DNA of 32,357 bases, taken from a virus. The stretch is taken from the IMG/VR virus record IMGVR_UViG_3300042884_000653, positions 1 to 32,357 of that record; one strand, 5' to 3'. Positions 28,403 through 32,357 of the stretch are shown here, in pieces; position 1 is the first letter of the stretch, and every line of letters starts with the position of its first letter. Under the pieces are notes generated by a model. The model saw only the letters and a list, made by a program, of their open reading frames with translations. It was not told the origin of the DNA and searched no databases. The position numbers and the translations under genes are program-made.

Positions 28403-28645
28403 ATGACCAAGAAAAAAACAGACCCCTACAGCCTACGCATTGACGATGAACTGAAGACCCGAATAGAACGCATCGCTAAGAAATCAGGCTTGGCCAAAGC
28501 CGCAATCTTGCAGCTTTGCGTGCGAGCGGGATTGCCGCTGCTTGAATCGGGAAAGGTTAACCTGATTGCAACTGAACCCTACCCGCTTGAAGAGGTCACC
28601 GCGCTCGGGGCTGCTGAGGCACCGAAAAAATCACGAACCCAGTGA
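28403..28645 (+). CDS. Ribbon-helix-helix regulator 2, 80 aa
   Basis: Strand YSLRIDD, helix ELKTRIERIAKKSG, helix AKAAILQLCVRAGLPLL, then an acidic/hydrophobic C-terminus. The ATG at 28403 is favoured over the upstream ATG 28322, which would read through the operator. It may oppose RHH1, as Cro opposes CI, but by a different fold. Confidence 0.7.
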   Translation: MTKKKTDPYSLRIDDELKTRIERIAKKSGLAKAAILQLCVRAGLPLLESGKVNLIATEPYPLEEVTALGAAEAPKKSRTQ

Positions 28646-28692
28646 TTTTATCCTTTCCCGACGGGCTACCTTTGTAGAACAAATGCCATCTC

Positions 28693-28959
28693 ATGAATAG
28701 CGTATTTTTTCTAGCCGATGCCGGTGGGGCTTTTGCGGCTTTCGGAGTCTTTGGGATCCTTGCCGGAGTGGTGGTGGGGGTGCTCTATGCCCTCTTCCCC
28801 CTGATCGTCATGTGGCAGATCGGCGGGGTGAAGCAGCGGATCGACCGGCAGCGCACTGAGGAATTGAAGGCCATTGCCTCAGCCACCGAGGAACTTCAGA
28901 GGCAGAACGCCCTCACCCGTCAGCTTCTCAGGGCCTACGGCCACGAGCCGGAAGCCTAG
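28693..28959 (+). CDS. Membrane protein with a coiled coil, 88 aa
   Basis: One hydrophobic segment (residues about 14-42, AAFGVFGILAGVVVGVLYAL) then a charged helix GGVKQRIDRQRTEELKAIAS with heptads. Co-oriented with RHH2 and 47 bases after it, it may be expressed from the prophage, so superinfection exclusion is a possible role. It ends in a CTAG that also serves as the stop of the gene on the other strand. Confidence 0.6.
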   Translation: MNSVFFLADAGGAFAAFGVFGILAGVVVGVLYALFPLIVMWQIGGVKQRIDRQRTEELKAIASATEELQRQNALTRQLLRAYGHEPEA

Positions 28960-29207
28960 AACTCGACGCGCCGGTAGCCGTCCTTCCAGAGGAAGTCTGT
29001 CAGGCGGGAGGCGTAGGCCCTCACCATCATCTCGCTTGCCTCGGGAATCAAGAGATGCAGGGCCTCATGGATTTTAGTGTCCAGGGCTTCTTTCGCAGAG
29101 GGATGCTTGGGATCCACCACCACCACGTCGGGAGAGATCGCCAGACCGTGAGCCCCTTCGCGACCGAGGCTGCGGTAGGTGAGCTTCAGTCGGCGGGGGA
29201 GCTTCAT
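28956..29207 (-). CDS. Small HExxH protein (metallopeptidase-like), 83 aa
   Basis: HEALH at residues 47-51 fits the zinc-binding HExxH; the flanking IPEASEMMVRAYASRLTDFL helix matches a small phage family with this motif. A third zinc ligand is not obvious. The ATG at 29207 follows a repeat leader. Last gene of the late block. Confidence 0.65.
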   Translation of the reverse strand: MKLPRRLKLTYRSLGREGAHGLAISPDVVVVDPKHPSAKEALDTKIHEALHLLIPEASEMMVRAYASRLTDFLWKDGYRRVEF

Positions 29208-29242
29208 GGATGGGCAGGCTGAAGGCTGAAGACTGAAGGCTG
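29208..29242. repeat. AGGCTGA-type leader repeat
   Basis: Four units of AGGCTGA/AGACTGA separate the HExxH gene from the preceding stop. Confidence 0.8.
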
Positions 29243-29437
29243 TTAGTCGGGAAGCTGCTGGATCTTGTCCATTAACATAGAATGGAAATCTGCGAGGGCT
29301 TCGAGCATGGTTTCGTGGTCGTCTGTCGAGAAGCGGAGCCGGAACGGAAGCTCGATCCCGTCGATCTTCACGTCAAGGCAGAGCTGCCAGCGGATCTTGC
29401 CCTCTGGAAGTTGCTCGCTCTCGGTGACGACGCTCAT
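29243..29437 (-). CDS. Hypothetical protein, 64 aa
   Basis: Beta strands (KIRWQLCLDVKIDGIELPFRL) then a helix MLEALADFHSMLMDKIQQL. No family recognised. The ATG at 29437 stands beside a repeat leader; the stop TAA is followed directly by the next repeat. Confidence 0.55.
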   Translation of the reverse strand: MSVVTESEQLPEGKIRWQLCLDVKIDGIELPFRLRFSTDDHETMLEALADFHSMLMDKIQQLPD

Positions 29438-29449
29438 GATGGGAGGCTA

Positions 29450-29752
29450 TTAGGCTGAAGGCTGAAGGCTGTTAGTTTCCGAAAGGGATGCTTTCAGAGA
29501 GTTGAGTTCGTTGACGAAAGCGGGAAAGACAAGTTCGCTCGACAATGCTTCGCCGATGGTGACGGCACGGGATAGTTGCGCCTTCAGCCTCTCGACTTCG
29601 GCTTGTGCCTTGCATTGGTTCTCTAGCGAGATGGCAAGCTCTTGCTCAATCATTCGGCAGATTGTGTAATGCACCCAGTCTGAGGTTTTGCCGTCATAGT
29701 AGCGCTCACGAGCGGCATCGGTGCGCGGCGTGTCGGTTTTTTCATTCTTCAT
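29450..29752 (-). CDS. Hypothetical coiled-coil protein, 100 aa
   Basis: The N-terminal PRTDAARERYYDGK is a motif seen in many phage proteins of this type, followed by a coiled coil (ISLENQCKAQAEVERLKAQL). The last residues (NSLQPSA) come from the AGGCTGA repeat, so the C-terminus is repeat-derived. The ATG is within an ATGAAAA repeat. Role unknown. Confidence 0.55.
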   Translation of the reverse strand: MKNEKTDTPRTDAARERYYDGKTSDWVHYTICRMIEQELAISLENQCKAQAEVERLKAQLSRAVTIGEALSSELVFPAFVNELNSLKASLSETNSLQPSA

Positions 29753-29772
29753 TTTTCATTCTTCATTTTTCA
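29736..29772. repeat. ATGAAAA/ATGAAGA repeat covering the start codon
   Basis: Several near-tandem units. One of their ATGs serves as the start of the 100-aa gene. Confidence 0.75.
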
Positions 29773-29785
29773 TTTCCCCTACCGC

Positions 29786-30241
29786 CTACTTCGCCAGTCT
29801 CAGCTTGGATTGCTGGCTCTTGCTGGGCAGGGCGATGCGGCCATCCTCCCACTCGATCCTGCCACCATTCACGAAGCCGATCCGGGGGGAGTCCATGCGG
29901 CGGATCTTCGCCCCCTCGAAGAAGGGCCAGCGGTCACGAGGCCGAGTCGAGGGTCGAGAGTCGAGAGTCGAGGGCTTTTCAGGTTTCAGGTTTCCGGTCT
30001 CAGGTTTCTTCTGCCCTCCGATGCGGAAGCCGGTCTTGATGACCTTCCTGCCTGTCTCGGCATCCCAGATGGTGAACTGCTTGCACTCGACTTCGCCTGC
30101 CCGGATCGATGGGGCAAGGTGTTCGCGGACTCGCTCAGGGGAACATTCCAACTGCTCGGCGATCTGCTCGGCAGTATCCCAGCCGGGAGGCCATGCGTAG
30201 TGACGGGCGTTCTGCTTATGCAGGAGTTTTTTCCATTTCAT
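29786..30241 (-). CDS. Winged-helix-like protein with repeat-encoded linker, 151 aa
   Basis: Residues 20-55 (TAEQIAEQLECSPERVREHL) form an HTH. Residues about 78-99 (PETGNLKPEKPSTLDSRPST) are encoded by two repeat arrays in frame, and the rest is a beta-rich domain (GAKIRRMDSPRIGFVNGGRI). No family beyond the HTH. It lies in the late block before the small genes. Start ATG 30241 has a CTCCC leader. Confidence 0.6.
   Translation of the reverse strand: MKWKKLLHKQNARHYAWPPGWDTAEQIAEQLECSPERVREHLAPSIRAGEVECKQFTIWDAETGRKVIKTGFRIGGQKKPETGNLKPEKPSTLDSRPSTRPRDRWPFFEGAKIRRMDSPRIGFVNGGRIEWEDGRIALPSKSQQSKLRLAK
29944..30009. repeat. GTCGAGA and AGGTTTC repeats inside the HTH gene
   Basis: Tandem GTCGAGA units (29944-29974) and then AGGTTTC units (29975-30009) keep the reading frame open. 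Confidence 0.85.
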
Positions 30242-30256
30242 GGGAGGGAGGTGGTT

Positions 30257-30315
30257 AGGCTGAAGGCTGAAGGCTGAAGGTTATCCCGCAGAGACGCAGA
30301 GGCGCAGAGAGAGAG
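30257..30315. repeat. AGGCTGA and CGCAGAGG repeats downstream of the phosphoesterase
   Basis: Two unrelated repeat families lie side by side in the 80-base gap between the phosphoesterase stop and the next start. Confidence 0.8.
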
Positions 30316-30321
30316 CAGGAA

Positions 30322-31320
30322 TCAGGAGCGATTCTTGAGGAGCATGGAGGCGAAGCTCTGGCCGTCGTCGATGGTGACGTTCACCATCTGGAAGGCCCCT
30401 GTCTTGCGGCTGATGAACCTGACCAGATAGCCGTGGGTCCACTCGGTGGGATTCGTATTGGCGTAGAGCGGTTGCCGCTTGCAGAGACAGCCGGGATTCC
30501 ATGCGGCGATCAGGCCGAGCGATGCCTTGAACTTCGGCTTGAAGCTGGCCCGATGGGTGTCGAAATAGACGATATTCCCAGCAGCCTTAGAGAGGGCCAC
30601 ATCGGCGGCGTCCGAGGAGTTGCTGATCTTGTGGACGAAGTTGATCTTGTCGAACTTCACCCAGCCCGGAACCGTGCAGTCGCCATGGGTCTGGCCCTGC
30701 CGATAGTAGGTGATGCCGCGCTCCTTGAGGCGCAGGACATACTCCGGGGCGAATGTGCGGCGCAGGAGTTCGACATCCTTGAAGTGGGCCAGCTTGGAGT
30801 TGACCGCCCACCGCTCGACACGCCATTCGTGGTTGCCCTCGATGTAATGTAGCTCGGCACCGGGAGCCGCCTTGATGATCTCATCAAGCAGGAGGTTGGA
30901 GACCTTCACATCCTCCTCGTAGCTGTCCTCGGTGTCGGCGACGTAGCCCATCGTGTGGTGCTCGGCGAGGAAGCCGCCGCAGTTGATGAAGTCGCCGCCG
31001 ATGATGATGCGGTCGGGTCGGATGATCTTGAGATCCTGAATGAGCCTGCCGAATGCGGCAGGATCATGCTGGTTCCCATGGACATCGGAGAAGATGACTT
31101 CCACGAGATCGTCAGCCGATGACTTGGAGGCCGGGGCCTTCTGGATCTTGACGCAGCGGGTGGAGGCTAGACGGGCCGATTCCAGAGCGCGAAGCGTCTC
31201 CTGGTGGGCGTTGTTTGCGGCCTTGAGTTCGGCCTTGATGGTTTCCAGTTCGTACTGGTGCGCTCTGTCTGAGGCTGACCGGGCGACACTGCCCCAGTCC
31301 GTGGCGGGTTTTTTAGCCAT
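30322..31320 (-). CDS. Calcineurin-like metallophosphoesterase, 332 aa
   Basis: The metal-ligand motifs are D79-x-H81 (SDVHGN), GGD (108-110), GNHE (162-165), H230 and H256 (DTHR), in the order of the calcineurin superfamily. Residues about 18-55 are a coiled-coil N-terminal extension. Related phage enzymes dephosphorylate nucleotides or nucleic acids, but substrate is unknown. ATG 31320 has TTTGACA 13 bases upstream. It follows the endolysin by 15 bases. Confidence 0.85.
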   Translation of the reverse strand: MAKKPATDWGSVARSASDRAHQYELETIKAELKAANNAHQETLRALESARLASTRCVKIQKAPASKSSADDLVEVIFSDVHGNQHDPAAFGRLIQDLKIIRPDRIIIGGDFINCGGFLAEHHTMGYVADTEDSYEEDVKVSNLLLDEIIKAAPGAELHYIEGNHEWRVERWAVNSKLAHFKDVELLRRTFAPEYVLRLKERGITYYRQGQTHGDCTVPGWVKFDKINFVHKISNSSDAADVALSKAAGNIVYFDTHRASFKPKFKASLGLIAAWNPGCLCKRQPLYANTNPTEWTHGYLVRFISRKTGAFQMVNVTIDDGQSFASMLLKNRS

Positions 31321-31333
31321 ACAGGATTGATGC

Positions 31334-31340
31334 TGTCAAA
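31334..31340 (-). promoter_or_regulatory. TTTGACA element, 13 bases before the phosphoesterase ATG
   Basis: It overlaps the endolysin stop codon (31336-31338). Confidence 0.55.
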
Positions 31341-31911
31341 GAACCAACTCTTTCTTGATCGCCTCGAGGCGGTTCATCCAGCCGTTGCGGAATCGCTCGA
31401 GCTTGGGATTGCCAGCGATGATGGCCTCGTAGCGACGGCGGGATTTTTGCAGGAAGGCCATTGCGAGGCCCGTGGAGTCTGGCACGGACATGGCGGCGCG
31501 GCGGCTCTTCTCGCCGAGGATGCCGTCCACGGAGAGCTGGAAGCCGTAATCGTTTGTCGCGTTCTGGAGCATCCTGATCGCGGTGCGTGTCCCTTGGTTC
31601 ACTCCCTGGACAAAGGCCACCTCCTGCACGGGTGAAGGAAGCCCGGCGAAGGGCATCCAGTCGCTTTCGTAGTAGTGCGCGGCGATGGCACGGGCGGTCG
31701 GCTCGGCTGGAGGTGCTGCGATCCGGTCATGGAGGACAGTTAGCCCGGCGAAGGTCGCGCCACCCGGATCGGCGGGATCGTTCTCCCAGCGGATGGTCTC
31801 GCCGTCGGGGAGATAGACGCATTCCCAGCGCAGGACGAGGCCGAGGGACTTGCGGAATCTGGCAGGGAGGCCAGCGTCTTCAGCGGCGGCGAGGATGTCG
31901 GAGCGTTTCAT
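31336..31911 (-). CDS. Endolysin, GH108-type muramidase with C-terminal peptidoglycan-binding part, 191 aa
   Basis: Residues 29-57 (WECVYLPDG and WENDPADPGGATFAGLT) show the GH108 signature, with Glu30 as the likely catalytic acid. The VNQGTRTAIRMLQNA and VDGILGEKSRRAA segments fit the C-terminal PG_binding_3 domain. No signal sequence is present, so release needs the holin. It sits between holin and phosphoesterase. The ATG at 31911 has no Shine-Dalgarno. Confidence 0.85.
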   Translation of the reverse strand: MKRSDILAAAEDAGLPARFRKSLGLVLRWECVYLPDGETIRWENDPADPGGATFAGLTVLHDRIAAPPAEPTARAIAAHYYESDWMPFAGLPSPVQEVAFVQGVNQGTRTAIRMLQNATNDYGFQLSVDGILGEKSRRAAMSVPDSTGLAMAFLQKSRRRYEAIIAGNPKLERFRNGWMNRLEAIKKELVL

Positions 31912-32008
31912 GGTAGGAGGTGGAGAGAGTGATGATTCACCATGGAGAGCATGAAGATCATGAAGTTGTTAAAGATTGGCGGTCACCCTTCATGCCCCTT
32001 CATGTGCT
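31912..32008. repeat. CATGAAG-type repeats between holin and endolysin
   Basis: Units such as CATGAAGATCATGAAG and, in the opposite sense, CTTCATGCCCCTTCATG occupy this gap. No gene is seen. Confidence 0.75.
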
Positions 32009-32233
32009 TCATGGTGAGTTCTTACCCTCGGCGAATTTCTGGACGACCTTGGCCCCGGCTGTGGTGGCGAGCGTGATCTCGAGGAGGCTTCCGACGCCGT
32101 GCGGGATGTCCTGCCCGGTAATGAGCCAGCGGCAGATCACGAGGACGACCAGCGAGAGGACGACCGCCAGCGAGAAGCGGGTCATCGAAGGCGAGCCGGG
32201 GGCGTCGGAGAGCAGACCGCGAAGGAAGGTCAT
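32009..32233 (-). CDS. Holin-like membrane protein, right-end copy, 74 aa
   Basis: This is the complete version of the gene at 1-202. Residues 1-16 (MTFLRGLLSDAPGSPS) are polar, residues 17-38 (TRFSLAVVLSLVVLVICRWL) form one transmembrane helix, then a polar turn and a weakly hydrophobic second segment (GVGSLLEITLATTAGAK). Directly upstream of the endolysin. Start at 32233 by the CCCCC leader; a longer frame upstream is only repeat. Protein sequence equals the left-end copy over the shared part. Confidence 0.65.
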   Translation of the reverse strand: MTFLRGLLSDAPGSPSMTRFSLAVVLSLVVLVICRWLITGQDIPHGVGSLLEITLATTAGAKVVQKFAEGKNSP

Positions 32234-32237
32234 GGGG

Positions 32238-32357
32238 GAAGGCTGAAGGCTGAAGGCTGTTAGGTATGAGAACTGATGCGGATCACCGCTTAAATCGTGA
32301 AAGGAAGTCACCGATCTCGGGGGAGAAGGCGATCAGGATGAACATGGCCAGAACACC
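32238..32357. repeat. Terminal overlap, copy 2 (120 bp, identical to 505-624)
   Basis: Same sequence and orientation as 505-624; joining the two gives a circle of 31,733 bases. Confidence 0.9.

Overview
The window reads as an essentially complete, circularly closed genome of a temperate siphovirus-like phage of about 31.7 kb. The last 120 bases (32238-32357) are identical to 505-624, so the contig closes on itself. The lambda-type head genes (GpA-like terminase, lambda-type portal, fused protease/scaffold), duplicated tail-tube genes, a -1 frameshifted tail-assembly chaperone and a tape-measure gene point to a long non-contractile tail. A tyrosine integrase and two divergent repressor-like genes point to lysogeny. 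No host gene is present. The GC-rich sequence, the mostly SD-less leaders of the late genes and the abundant short-period intergenic repeats (AGGCTGA-type, CCTTTGCG-type, CGCAGAGG-type, ATGAAG-type) resemble what is seen in Verrucomicrobiota and neighbouring phyla. That host assignment is an inference.

Layout. Nearly everything is read leftward (minus strand). The regulatory/integration module lies at 26.8-29.0 kb: integrase (+), an HTH excisionase-like gene antisense to the integrase end, and two paralogous ribbon-helix-helix (RHH) genes facing away from each other across a 90-base operator region. The early operon runs from 26836 to 20198. It opens with a chain of tiny genes linked by 4-base ATGA/GTGA stop-start overlaps, then a ParB-like protein, small accessory proteins, a primase and a helicase that seems split in two. 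It ends in a strong hairpin terminator (20139-20170). After a 400-base non-coding region with repeated dyads, the late operon starts at TerS (19539). It continues through TerL, portal, protease/scaffold, major capsid, connector, tail tubes, chaperone, tape measure, tail tip, a glycosyltransferase, a baseplate-like protein and a collagen-like fibre. Through the circular junction it reaches a lysis and accessory block: unimolecular spanin, small membrane protein, holin, GH108 endolysin, metallophosphoesterase and a few small genes that end at 28956.

Two unusual signals run through the genome. (1) The hexamer TTGACA lies exactly 13 bases before the start codon at nine places, and 16 or 17 bases before it at two more, always at late genes that mostly lack a Shine-Dalgarno sequence. 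It is too close to the start to be an ordinary -35 box. (2) Degenerate 7-9 base repeats fill gene leaders and have also entered coding sequence in frame: the spanin signal peptide, the primase linker and a winged-helix protein linker. The early operon, by contrast, uses Shine-Dalgarno sites and overlapping stop/start codons.

The first 504 bases are a second version of the lysis locus: a holin copy that differs from the right-end copy only at synonymous positions, plus an extra 81-aa gene. This is either population variation captured by the assembly or a real tandem duplication.
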